34,602 nucleotides of DNA from an uncultured Erysipelotrichaceae bacterium (GTDB lineage: Bacteria; Bacillota_I; Bacilli_A; Erysipelotrichales; Erysipelotrichaceae), in contig CAMQRS010000016.1 in NCBI GenBank assembly GCA_947036815.1, forward strand, positions 1 through 34,602, read 5' to 3'. The position numbers and the translations under genes are program-made. Every line of letters begins with the position of its first letter. Positions within the stretch are counted from its first letter, which is position 1. Below are positions 1 through 6,990 of the stretch, in pieces. Under the pieces are notes generated by a model. That model ran no database searches, had not been told where the DNA came from, and saw nothing but the letters and a program-made list of their open reading frames with translations.

Positions 1-145
1 ATTTGTAATGCTTGATTCAATTTTAAATGTGTCCAGGAAACTGGGTACATATCATTTTTCAATTATTATATTTACTTTTTTTAATTTTATATCATCATCC
101 CTATCTACTCTAAAAATCTTCCATTAGTTAATTTTCATATTATAT

Positions 146-1534
146 TTAATCAAAATCGTCCTCGCACATTGACAAAGACTGTCTAAATTCTTCTGCTAAT
201 ATTGATTTGTTGAATTCAGCCGTTGGTTGTAATTCAAGAACAATACTTTCTAACTCATCAATTGATTTTTTGAAAAATTCTTTTCTCATGTTCACCTTAT
301 TTAAACGGTTCCCGTTCAATAATTTATGCATTCTTGATTCTAAATTAACCGCATCGTTTGAGAAAATAAAACTATGTACATCAAATTTAAATGGTACACT
401 TGCATCCCCAAGTTCATTCACTCTATCCATTGGGTCGAGTCTTCTTGTCATACCTACTTTAAATACATCTTCTCCAAAAGATCCTAAATTACTAATTATA
501 TAAACTGTTCCTGCTTTACCATTTTGAAGGGATTTAATCTCTTCTTTCTTTAATACAACATCCGAAAGTTGAGTTTCTAACTCCATAAGTCTTTTTTTCA
601 ATAATTCGATTTCGTCATGACTAGTACAACTAACAAGTTGTTCATTTAATTTGATCATTTGTTGATTGTACTTTTCTTCTTCTTTTTGGATTTTCTTTTG
701 CTCTATCTCAAGAGCCTTACGCTCTTCCGATTCCTGTCTCATTTGTGCTTTTAATGCTAATTGTTCTTGTTTTGCTTGTTCTTTTTTTACATAGTAATTA
801 TATTCGATTTTAATTGAATTAATAAATAGATATTCTATCTCTCCGATGAACTTAGTTATAGTTCCAGCTATACTTTGATTTCCTTCACTTGATATAGACA
901 GATATTTAGATGTCATTTCTTTCAAAGACTCTATAGCTACATCTAATTTTTCATATTTCATTTGTACCAAGATATTTTGTAATTCAGCTTGTAACGCTAT
1001 AACCATAAGAGTGTATATAGTTTTATTAGTTTTAGTTGTATACCTGCTTTTATATTGTTCTAAAAGTTTTTCTATCTCTTTTTTATTAATATTATTTGCA
1101 ATTCTAAGATCACTAACATTCATTGAATTCAACTTTAAAATTACAGTAGGAAAAAACTCATCGACATATTTTACATCACTACAATTAAGTTTGCAATGAC
1201 TAAAATCAACATCTTTCTCAAAGAAATTTCCAATAGAATACTCTATGGCTTTCAAAATCTCTTTATTCTTATATATTTTATTAATCGAAGTTTTAAGTTG
1301 TTTTTCTTTTGTTGTAGATTGGATAGTTAATTCTTCAATTTCTTGTTTCAGTTCATTAATAATTAATGAATGATTTTCCATATCCACAGTCATCTCATCT
1401 AAAGCATGCTTTGTTTCCGCATATTCTGTGTATCCCAAATCGTCTAACCTTTTATTGAGTAATAAGACCTCTTCGCTCAATCTTACATTCTCTAGTTTAA
1501 TTTTCCCTGCTTTTAACATATCTAATAATGACAT
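146..1534 (-). CDS. DUF4041 protein with C-terminal GIY-YIG-like (T5orf172/MUG113) nuclease domain
   Basis: The 462-aa protein has a coiled-coil N-terminus (about residues 10-85), a middle part resembling DUF4041 and a long charged helix rich in K, E and Q (about 245-335). The C-terminus, about 340-425, resembles the T5orf172/MUG113 branch of GIY-YIG nucleases. There I see GTVYIIS (342-348) in place of the GIY..YIG strands, KVGMTRR (359-365), the likely catalytic Glu399 in LESRMHKLL, and EFF at 419-421. Families with this architecture are common in phages, mobile elements and bacterial accessory regions; the substrate is not known. The ATG is preceded by a strong AGAGGGGG site. The gene sits alone, downstream of a displaced copy of the guaA 3' end, so it is probably horizontally acquired. 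A defence or phage-related role is possible but not shown by the sequence. Confidence 0.8.
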   Translation of the reverse strand: MSLLDMLKAGKIKLENVRLSEEVLLLNKRLDDLGYTEYAETKHALDEMTVDMENHSLIINELKQEIEELTIQSTTKEKQLKTSINKIYKNKEILKAIEYSIGNFFEKDVDFSHCKLNCSDVKYVDEFFPTVILKLNSMNVSDLRIANNINKKEIEKLLEQYKSRYTTKTNKTIYTLMVIALQAELQNILVQMKYEKLDVAIESLKEMTSKYLSISSEGNQSIAGTITKFIGEIEYLFINSIKIEYNYYVKKEQAKQEQLALKAQMRQESEERKALEIEQKKIQKEEEKYNQQMIKLNEQLVSCTSHDEIELLKKRLMELETQLSDVVLKKEEIKSLQNGKAGTVYIISNLGSFGEDVFKVGMTRRLDPMDRVNELGDASVPFKFDVHSFIFSNDAVNLESRMHKLLNGNRLNKVNMRKEFFKKSIDELESIVLELQPTAEFNKSILAEEFRQSLSMCEDDFD

Positions 1535-1555
1535 ATAAATTCCCCCTCTTTAATG

Positions 1556-1646
1556 AATCCTTATCGTAGAAAATTATATATGTTCGTCGATAAGATTCCT
1601 TATCAACTGTATTAACAATTATCTAACTTTTATATATTTCAGTATA
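1556..1646 (-). promoter_or_regulatory. Putative promoter and TTATC dyads upstream of the GIY-YIG gene
   Basis: On the minus strand an extended -10 (TGCTATACT, hexamer at 1641-1646) would start a leader of about 100 nt. The leader contains a perfect hairpin GATAAG-ATTC-CTTATC (1589-1604). A further AATCCTTATCG at 1556-1566 can pair with CGATAAGATT (1588-1597). No good -35 is visible. The repeats could be an operator or an RNA structure; this is inference. Confidence 0.35.
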
Positions 1647-1848
1647 GCATAAATCTAATTTCATTAATGTTTTTACATACTATTTTTTTACCTTTACCTA
1701 TTCATACCACATTTATCCCTTTCATTTAGTAGTTAAATTACGAAGTCTTGAATCTTTTTGAACTATTTTTCTTATCTCTTTGATCGGTTCCTTTCATCAT
1801 CACTTTTGTTCCTCTACTCTTATACATGCTGATTCATTCATCTAACGC

Positions 1849-1869
1849 TAATTCTTAATTCTTAATTCT
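1849..1869. repeat. Three tandem copies of a 7-bp repeat
   Basis: TAATTCT occurs three times in exact tandem, followed by the degenerate TAATTAA. It lies in the gene-free stretch between the GIY-YIG gene and the small membrane-protein genes. No function is apparent, and slippage in AT-rich DNA is enough to explain it. The rest of 1650-1870 shows nothing recognisable. Confidence 0.6.
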
Positions 1870-1941
1870 TAATTAAATGAACTCATTTTTTTAATTCATA
1901 TACAATAGAGGCTTACGTAGATTATTACGTATCAAACATAA

Positions 1942-1980
1942 AAAAGAACATACCCCTTAAAAAAAGGAGTATGTTCTTTT
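1942..1980 (-). terminator. Terminator hairpin homologous to the guaA terminator
   Basis: The arms AAAAGAACATACCCCTT (1942-1958) and AAGGAGTATGTTCTTTT (1964-1980) pair with one C-A mismatch around a 5-nt A loop. Read on minus it ends in a T run. Its layout, and the sequence after it, match the hairpin at the end of guaA (4541-4579). The outer stem bases differ but remain paired, as expected for an old duplicated terminator. Confidence 0.75.
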
Positions 1981-2004
1981 ACTATTTTATTCAAATTAAA
2001 TTCG
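1976..2004 (-). repeat. Displaced copy of the guaA 3' end (possible att remnant, distal)
   Basis: Seventeen bases (1976-1992) are identical to 4575-4591, which cover the guaA stop codon and the start of its 3' flank. The next dozen bases match the last guaA codons with a few changes and one indel. The copy is in the same orientation as guaA and is followed by a homologous terminator. This is what remains at the far edge of an island that has integrated into the 3' end of guaA and restored it. No recombinase gene is visible, so it is called a remnant. Confidence 0.6.
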
Positions 2005-2057
2005 TAAAGATAGTTTTATCATCTATTTTTTAAATCAATTTAGTTATTAATTATCAT

Positions 2058-2097
2058 TGTAATCATAACGAGTCAGAATGAGAATATTATGATTACA
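2058..2097. repeat. Perfect 11-bp inverted repeat, 18-nt spacer
   Basis: TGTAATCATAA (2058-2068) and TTATGATTACA (2087-2097) are exact reverse complements around an 18-nt spacer. It lies between the displaced guaA end and the broken 61-aa gene copy. It lacks a T run on either side, so it is not a typical terminator. It may be a protein-binding dyad or an element-end structure. Confidence 0.6.
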
Positions 2098-2141
2098 CGT
2101 TAAACCATGTATTAATTGTTTTTAACAAAATGAAATCCTAG

Positions 2142-2312
2142 TTATTCTTTATCAGATGTATATACATACATGCGATATTAAATATAAGATAATAAAGCAA
2201 CTATTCCACTTGTAAACTCACCGAAGTAACTTGCAGGAGTTATATCCAGCATGTAGGTTTTCGTAAAGATAAGTAGTAATGCGATACATATAATAGTAGG
2301 TACTACGATTTT
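2142..2312 (-). pseudogene. Broken second copy of the 61-aa membrane-protein gene
   Basis: Translated on minus, this stretch matches the intact 61-aa protein encoded at 4166-4351 along nearly its whole length. Shared blocks include TYMLxI, SYFGEFT, and the YTSDKE/YSSDKD ending. It has no start codon, and an in-frame TAA (2178-2180) replaces the CAA of the intact copy. It follows directly and in frame after the stop codon of the 220-aa gene. I read it as a decayed paralogue whose 5' end was replaced or fused during rearrangement. Confidence 0.75.
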
Positions 2313-2975
2313 TTATTTTAATTCATCATTTTCATTGAAATATAGAAGAAAATGTTTTTCTTTACAATGAGTCACAATAAATGATTTTGGAGGAACAATT
2401 AAATTATCATTCAATTTTATATCTTTATTAAAAAGAAAATAGCTAAACATAATCGCTGGTGTATAGGTATAAAATATAGACACTACTAAAAATGAATAAG
2501 AAAAAGTTGTTAAAAAATCGCTTAAATTTAGATATATAAATATTGTTGGTACAACTATCCATAAAATAATTGTTATCAACATCATTGCTATTTCTTTATA
2601 AACTTTAACAGTTTTCCATTTATTATCTTTTATATTTACTTGTTCGTCTATTGCTATATTTTTATAAATACTGCGATATAGAATATCTGAAACTTTCGTG
2701 TGTTTAATAATAATTCGTAAAGCAACTGCAAGGATTATCGCTATATAGTATTCTTTTACCCAAATAGTCATTGCATTTATAGTAATTCCATTTTTTATCA
2801 AACAAAGTAATCCTATTATGAATAATATATAGTAAAGAATAAGTACTATAATAATTGTTTTTCCTTTATGTTCTAAAAACTTTACTGTTTTATTCATTGA
2901 TTTTACTTCCATTGGTATTTCATTAATAATTGTTTCTTTTTCTAATTTGTTCAAATGAATTTCATCTGTTTTCAT
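2313..2975 (-). CDS. Hypothetical multi-pass membrane protein, 220 aa
   Basis: I do not recognise this protein. It has a charged N-terminal tail of about 38 residues and four likely membrane segments (about 40-60, 76-91, 130-149 and 157-182). The loop between segments two and three is long and polar (92-129), and the C-terminal tail is polar and ends NENDELK. The start is supported by GGGGGA nine bases upstream. It is the last gene of a small run with the 43-aa and 71-aa ORFs upstream. A broken paralogue of the 61-aa gene begins immediately after its stop, so the C-terminus may itself be a product of rearrangement. AgrB-type processing proteases were considered, but no matching architecture or motif is evident. 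Confidence 0.65.
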   Translation of the reverse strand: MKTDEIHLNKLEKETIINEIPMEVKSMNKTVKFLEHKGKTIIIVLILYYILFIIGLLCLIKNGITINAMTIWVKEYYIAIILAVALRIIIKHTKVSDILYRSIYKNIAIDEQVNIKDNKWKTVKVYKEIAMMLITIILWIVVPTIFIYLNLSDFLTTFSYSFLVVSIFYTYTPAIMFSYFLFNKDIKLNDNLIVPPKSFIVTHCKEKHFLLYFNENDELK

Positions 2976-2990
2976 TTTCAGTTTCCCCCA

Positions 2991-3020
2991 TTTTCTCTTG
3001 TTTATAAATTATCTAGTTTA
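2991..3020. repeat. 30-bp direct repeat, copy 1
   Basis: These 30 bases are identical to 3166-3195. The copy lies just upstream of the 220-aa gene on minus. Similarity extends weakly into the adjoining CCCC-rich ribosome binding site. Together the two copies bracket the 43-aa ORF. Confidence 0.9.
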
Positions 3021-3022
3021 AT

Positions 3023-3154
3023 TTATTTATTCATATATTTATTATATGTTTCTGGATAATGAAGTTTAAAATACTCTTCAATAGGTTTATCATCAAAAGA
3101 CAAGCAAAGTAACCAACCTATAAAAAGAATATATTTTTTGATAATTGATTTCAT
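3023..3154 (-). CDS. Small hypothetical peptide, 43 aa, one hydrophobic segment
   Basis: This short ORF begins MKSIIKKYILFIGWLLCLSF. It has an ATG with a good AGAGGGGAAAT site directly upstream. The first 20 residues are basic then hydrophobic, like a short signal or membrane anchor. A single Cys17 follows, then a charged, tyrosine-rich tail (DDKPIEEYFKLHYPE and onward). It lies between the 71-aa and 220-aa genes and is flanked by an exact 30-bp direct repeat, so it forms a self-contained cassette. The layout (amphipathic start, central Cys, acidic tail) recalls peptide precursors such as AgrD, but the family match is too weak to name it. Confidence 0.5.
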   Translation of the reverse strand: MKSIIKKYILFIGWLLCLSFDDKPIEEYFKLHYPETYNKYMNK

Positions 3155-3165
3155 ATTTCCCCTCT

Positions 3166-3195
3166 TTTTCTCTTGTTTATAAATTATCTAGTTTA
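3166..3195. repeat. 30-bp direct repeat, copy 2
   Basis: Exact match to 2991-3020. This copy overlaps the last codon and stop of the 71-aa gene and runs up to the ribosome binding site of the 43-aa ORF. The spacing between copies is 175 bp. Recombination between them would remove the 43-aa gene cleanly. Confidence 0.9.
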
Positions 3196-3408
3196 TTTGT
3201 CATTTATTTTTTTATATATTAAACATCCAAATGTGATTGTTATGAGCAAATTAAACAACCCTATTACATAGAGTATCTCCATGGTTGAAACTATATAATA
3301 GCTACCATTATTTTTTGCTGACATAATTAGATTACCTATAATAAGAATTATTACGAATAATAAAAGAAATATTGCTAATATATGAATTATAGTTAGTATT
3401 CTTTTCAT
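3193..3408 (-). CDS. Hypothetical small membrane protein, 71 aa
   Basis: I do not recognise this protein. It has two predicted membrane helices (about residues 5-28 and 44-66), a short polar loop between them, and a basic C-terminal tail (YKKINDK). A GGGGG stretch about ten bases before the ATG is the likely ribosome binding site. It is the first gene of the 71-43-220 aa run on minus. The small size, two-helix plan and accessory setting are shared with the 61-aa protein nearby, but there is no clear sequence similarity between them. An immunity or membrane-toxin role would be guesswork. Confidence 0.55.
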   Translation of the reverse strand: MKRILTIIHILAIFLLLFVIILIIGNLIMSAKNNGSYYIVSTMEILYVIGLFNLLITITFGCLIYKKINDK

Positions 3409-3552
3409 TTGTACATACCCCCAATGTGTATTGATATTAACTCTTCAAACTACTATAATTAGTATATCATAATATAATTAATTTAATGTAAAAACTAAAA
3501 TATTATATTAAATCTAAATTTTTGCAAATTTGGTACTATAAGTGTCTGATAT

Positions 3553-3880
3553 TCAAAAATTATAAGTTACTCCTTCAAAAGATTCATATTTACTCGATGC
3601 ATTATATGTAACACTTCCTTCCCTTTGTGTAATTACACATGATGAACTAATTCTACTAAATCTAGAAAACGATCCTTTACCCGCAATTGATATATCGTCA
3701 TACGTTTTTTATTGCTTCAATTTGTGTTTTTGTATAGTTTTTATTTTCAAGTTCTTCTATACTTAGTCCTTTTAATGCATATATATATAGTTTGTATATT
3801 CTTTAATATTATTTTCTATTTCTTTTAATTCAGCTGTTATTTCTCTGCTCTTTTTATACGTTCAACTGATAAGGGTATTT
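3553..3880 (-). pseudogene. Frameshifted remnant of an unidentified protein gene
   Basis: Coding-like sequence on minus is broken by at least two, probably three, frameshifts. Successive frames read PLSVERIKRAE, then ITAELKEIENNIKEYTNYIY, then ALKGLSIEELENKNYTKTQ, then YDDISIAGKGSFSRFSRISS with more residues to a TGA at 3553-3555. The order and density of reading frames argue that this was one gene. I do not recognise the family. The rest of the gap (3409-3552 and 3881-4165) shows no gene; there is only a short hairpin AACAAT/ATTGTT near 4080. Confidence 0.5.
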
Positions 3881-4165
3881 AAACAAATTAATTTTAATTT
3901 CGAAGTTTTGCACACTCTAAAACACTTAGATGAATCATTGGTTAGCGTTCTTTGAACATACAAATGATATAATTAAAAAGCATGAAAATATTTCTATTTT
4001 CATACCTAGATTAATTCCTATATTGTGCGGTTACTAGAATTTATCAAAAGCAACAAACAACACTTTTATAAAGAACTGAAACAATAAGAATTGTTTTTAA
4101 ACATATACTCATTATCCTTAAGTTCATTGCATGTCTTAATCATTTTTAGTGAAATGAAATCATGG

Positions 4166-4351
4166 TTAGTCTTTGTCAGATGAATAGACAATTATGCGAT
4201 ATTGAATATAATACAATATTGCAAGTATTCCGTGCGTAAACTCTCCAAAATAACTTGAAGGGGCTATTTGAAGCATGTAGGTTATCAAAAAGATAAGTAT
4301 TAATACAATACATATAATACTCAATACTGTGATTATTTTGTTTTCATTCAT
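4166..4351 (-). CDS. Hypothetical small membrane protein, 61 aa
   Basis: I do not recognise this protein. A strong hydrophobic helix covers residues 6-27, and a second weaker one about 40-54; the tail ends YSSDKD. An AAAGGGG site lies about nine bases before the ATG. A degenerate copy lies 2 kb away (2142-2312), so the gene was duplicated together with the guaA end. Conservation of the copy's reading frame over most of its length supports this being a real, once-translated gene. Downstream of guaA it would be read in the same direction as guaA but after the guaA terminator. Confidence 0.55.
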   Translation of the reverse strand: MNENKIITVLSIICIVLILIFLITYMLQIAPSSYFGEFTHGILAILYYIQYRIIVYSSDKD

Positions 4352-4540
4352 TCTCTATTTCCCCTTTATCTTTTATATAGTGTTATTCTCCTACCTCTTA
4401 TTAATTTTTATATTTACTACAATCATTATAACCCTAATTTATCATTTATACATATATTTTATCATATGTTTCCACTTTTTAAAACAATGTATTATTACTA
4501 CTAATTTACAGTAAACGAACTCGTTATTCATATACAAAAA

Positions 4541-4579
4541 AAAAGCATAGAACCCTTAACTAAAGGACTCTATGCTTTT
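4541..4579 (-). terminator. Rho-independent terminator of guaA
   Basis: AAAAGCATAGA (4541-4551) pairs with TCTATGCTTTT (4569-4579), with an inner CCCTT/AAAGG pairing. On minus the hairpin is followed by a run of nine T. It begins seven bases after the guaA stop codon. A homologous hairpin is at 1942-1980. Confidence 0.85.
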
Positions 4580-4602
4580 ACTATTTTATTCGAATTCAAT
4601 CG
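4575..4602 (-). repeat. guaA 3' end repeated at 1976-2004 (possible att remnant, proximal)
   Basis: The 17 bases 4575-4591 are exactly repeated at 1976-1992, and similarity continues into the last guaA codons. guaA 3' ends are a known integration target for site-specific recombinases of genomic islands. This copy would be the junction that restored the gene. Confidence 0.6.
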
Positions 4603-6133
4603 TTCCCGGAGGCTTACTAGTTAAGTCATACATAACTCTGTTTACACCACGAACTTCATTAATGATTCTACTCATTACTTTGTTTAATACTTCATAAGGG
4701 ATTTCAGCAGCTTCAGCTGTCATGAAATCAACTGTATTTACAGCACGTAAAGCAACTGCAAAATCATATGTTCTCTCATCACCCATAACTCCTACTGAGC
4801 GCATATTTGTTAATGCTGCAAAGTATTGTCCAATGCTTGATGCGATTCCCGCTTTATCAATTTCATCACGGTAAATGAAGTCAGCATCTTGTACCATCTT
4901 CACTTTTTCTTCAGTTACTTCACCAATAATACGAATTCCTAATCCAGGTCCTGGGAAAGGTTGTCTAAATACTAAGTATTCAGGAATACCTAATTCTAAT
5001 CCTGCTTTTCTTACTTCATCTTTGAATAAATCACGTAATGGTTCAATGATTTCTTTAAAGTCTACACAGTCAGGTAATCCCCCAACATTATGATGAGATT
5101 TAATCATTGCTGATTCTCCACCAACACCACTCTCCACAACATCTGGATAAATTGTTCCTTGTACTAAGTAATCAACTTTACCAATTTTTTGTGCTTCTTC
5201 TTCAAATACACGAATGAATTCTTCTCCAATGATTTTACGTTTCGTTTCAGGATCACTTACACCTTTTAATTTCTCGTAATATCTTTCTTGTACATTTACA
5301 CGAATAAAGTTTAAGTCATATTGTCCACCTGGTCCAAATATAGCTTCTACTTCATCCCCTTCATCTTTTCTTAATAACCCGTGATCTACAAACACACAAG
5401 TTAATTGATTTCCAATTGCTCTTGATAGTAATACCGCTGCTACTGAAGAATCTACTCCTCCTGATAGCCCACATAATACTTTACCATCTCCTACTTTTTC
5501 TTTAATTGCTTGAATAGATTCTTCAACGAATGAATCCATTCTCCAATCTCCACTACATCCACATACTTGAATTACAAAGTTAGATAACATTTTTGTCCCA
5601 CTTTGTGTATGTAATACTTCTGGATGATATTGAATTGCATATAAGTTAGCTTCTACATTTTGTGCAGCTGCTACAGGACAATTATCTGTATGTGATACGA
5701 TTTCAAATCCTGGTGCTACTTTTGAAATATAATCAAAATGTGACATCCAACATACTAAGTTATCACTTACTCCTGCATAGATTGCAGAATCTGTTTTATC
5801 AATAATTAAATCAGTCTTACCATATTCTCCTACCAATGCAGTTTCTACTTTACCACCTAATACATGCATCATTAATTGAGCACCATAGCATAGTCCTAAT
5901 ACTGGAATTCCTAATTCAAATAATTCTTTTGAATAGGTAGGAGCTTTTTCATCATAACAACTATTTGGTCCACCAGTTAAAATGATTCCCTTAGGATTCA
6001 TTGCTTTAATTTTTTCAATACTTACTTTATACGAATATATTTCACAGTATACATTACACTCACGAACACGACGTGCTACTAGTTGATTGTATTGTCCACC
6101 AAAGTCTATTACTATTACTAATTCTTTTTTCAT
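4586..6133 (-). CDS. guaA: GMP synthase (glutamine-hydrolysing)
   Basis: This enzyme converts XMP to GMP, using ATP and ammonia from glutamine, in the last step of cytosolic guanine nucleotide synthesis. The N-terminal class I glutamine amidotransferase shows GGPNS, the nucleophile Cys in GLCYGAQ and the His in YHPEV. The ATP-pyrophosphatase domain has the PP-loop GLSGGVDSS, and the dimerisation domain has [10 protein letters not shown]. The C-terminus is [11 protein letters not shown], where most bacteria have TIEWE. A start upstream is open, but I chose the ATG at 6133, which follows GGAGG and begins [14 protein letters not shown]. This gives 515 aa, the usual length. The 3' end and terminator are duplicated 2.6 kb downstream, indicating island integration. 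No purine riboswitch is visible in the short upstream gap. Confidence 0.97.
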   Translation of the reverse strand: MKKELVIVIDFGGQYNQLVARRVRECNVYCEIYSYKVSIEKIKAMNPKGIILTGGPNSCYDEKAPTYSKELFELGIPVLGLCYGAQLMMHVLGGKVETALVGEYGKTDLIIDKTDSAIYAGVSDNLVCWMSHFDYISKVAPGFEIVSHTDNCPVAAAQNVEANLYAIQYHPEVLHTQSGTKMLSNFVIQVCGCSGDWRMDSFVEESIQAIKEKVGDGKVLCGLSGGVDSSVAAVLLSRAIGNQLTCVFVDHGLLRKDEGDEVEAIFGPGGQYDLNFIRVNVQERYYEKLKGVSDPETKRKIIGEEFIRVFEEEAQKIGKVDYLVQGTIYPDVVESGVGGESAMIKSHHNVGGLPDCVDFKEIIEPLRDLFKDEVRKAGLELGIPEYLVFRQPFPGPGLGIRIIGEVTEEKVKMVQDADFIYRDEIDKAGIASSIGQYFAALTNMRSVGVMGDERTYDFAVALRAVNTVDFMTAEAAEIPYEVLNKVMSRIINEVRGVNRVMYDLTSKPPGTIEFE

Positions 6134-6228
6134 ATTTTTTCCTCCATCATTCATTTTACTGCACATTATATTATAAATAAGCGTATTAATCAATACTATT
6201 TCCAGTGCATTTACACTTTTAATTAAAC

Positions 6229-6936
6229 TTACTTAGGAAATGCGCTTTCATCTACAAAAGTATTACAATTATGGTGTAACCAAAGTAAACTTGCAGGTGT
6301 ACTTGTTGTTATTTTTTGACTCATAAAAGCTTTGAATGAATCTTCTTTTCTTTTTCCACAAACAATCATCACGACTTGTTTACTTTCAAATATTGCTTTT
6401 AATCCCAAACTAATTCCACCACTCACTGCAGTTCCTCTTACCATATCATGTGTTCTAGTCTTTTCATCTAATACTGAGTAATGACTATCATATTTTAAGT
6501 ATTCATGAGGTTCATTCAATCCTAAATGACCATTCATTCCTAATCCTAATAGCATCATATCAATACGTACTTCATTTAATTGTCCTTCTACTAATGCGAT
6601 GTTCTCTTCTACACTATCAGCATTCGAATCAAACCCAATATATTGTTTAATTGGTTGGTGTAATTTATCTAACAAATGTTCCTTAATAAATACTTCACAA
6701 GTAAAAGGTTCAGCATTATCAACTTTATACCATTCATCTAATTTAACAAAGGTAACTTCACTAATATCAAGTTTCACTTCATTTACCATTTCCACAAAAT
6801 AAGCATATGCAAGACACGGAGAATTCCCAGTAGCCAAACAAATACAAGCATCTTTTTTATCTTGAATTAAGTCAAACATTTGTGTTGCGACAACTTTTGA
6901 CATAGTTTCATAATTTTTTTCATAAAATAGTTTCAT
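6229..6936 (-). CDS. Glucosamine/galactosamine-6-phosphate deaminase-isomerase, AgaI-like
   Basis: A 235-aa member of the NagB/6-phosphogluconolactonase superfamily, which deaminates and isomerises hexosamine 6-phosphates to ketose phosphates plus ammonia. Visible blocks are CLATGNSP (phosphate loop), [21 protein letters not shown] and a [10 protein letters not shown] ending. These resemble the galactosamine-specific AgaI of E. coli more than classical NagB, which has MDEY and GIGxDGHIAFNEP. Substrate preference is therefore inference. The start at 6936 follows GAGTAGGT; an in-frame upstream codon at 6969 would overlap the promoter. The gene is divergent from the sigma-54 gene. No amino-sugar transport or nagA gene is nearby, so it may act alone. 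Downstream is guaA, 95 bases away with no clear terminator between. Confidence 0.85.
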   Translation of the reverse strand: MKLFYEKNYETMSKVVATQMFDLIQDKKDACICLATGNSPCLAYAYFVEMVNEVKLDISEVTFVKLDEWYKVDNAEPFTCEVFIKEHLLDKLHQPIKQYIGFDSNADSVEENIALVEGQLNEVRIDMMLLGLGMNGHLGLNEPHEYLKYDSHYSVLDEKTRTHDMVRGTAVSGGISLGLKAIFESKQVVMIVCGKRKEDSFKAFMSQKITTSTPASLLWLHHNCNTFVDESAFPK

Positions 6937-6967
6937 ATAATACCTACTCTTTCTTTTATTCAAGTTC

Positions 6968-6982
6968 ATTATACCTTATAAT
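6968..6982. promoter_or_regulatory. Divergent -10 boxes for nagB-like and sigma-54 genes
   Basis: Two perfect TATAAT hexamers face opposite ways, three bases apart: minus strand at 6968-6973 for the deaminase gene, plus strand at 6977-6982 for the sigma factor. Neither has a strong -35. The plus-strand box is only eight bases from the ATG at 6991. The two promoters probably cannot fire at once. Confidence 0.55.
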
Positions 6983-6990
6983 ATATACAT

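Noticed and set aside
2313-2975. The 220-aa protein as an AgrB-type peptide-processing protease partnered with the 43-aa peptide
   Set aside because: The length and membrane plan are roughly right, but no AgrB sequence motifs or correctly spaced His/Cys pair could be seen.
4329-4514. Plus-strand 61-codon open frame
   Set aside because: AT-rich, hydrophobic by composition only. It overlaps the promoter side of the minus-strand 61-aa gene and has no ribosome binding site.
6134-6228. Purine riboswitch before guaA
   Set aside because: The gap is under 100 bases and the conserved junction sequences of purine riboswitches are not visible.
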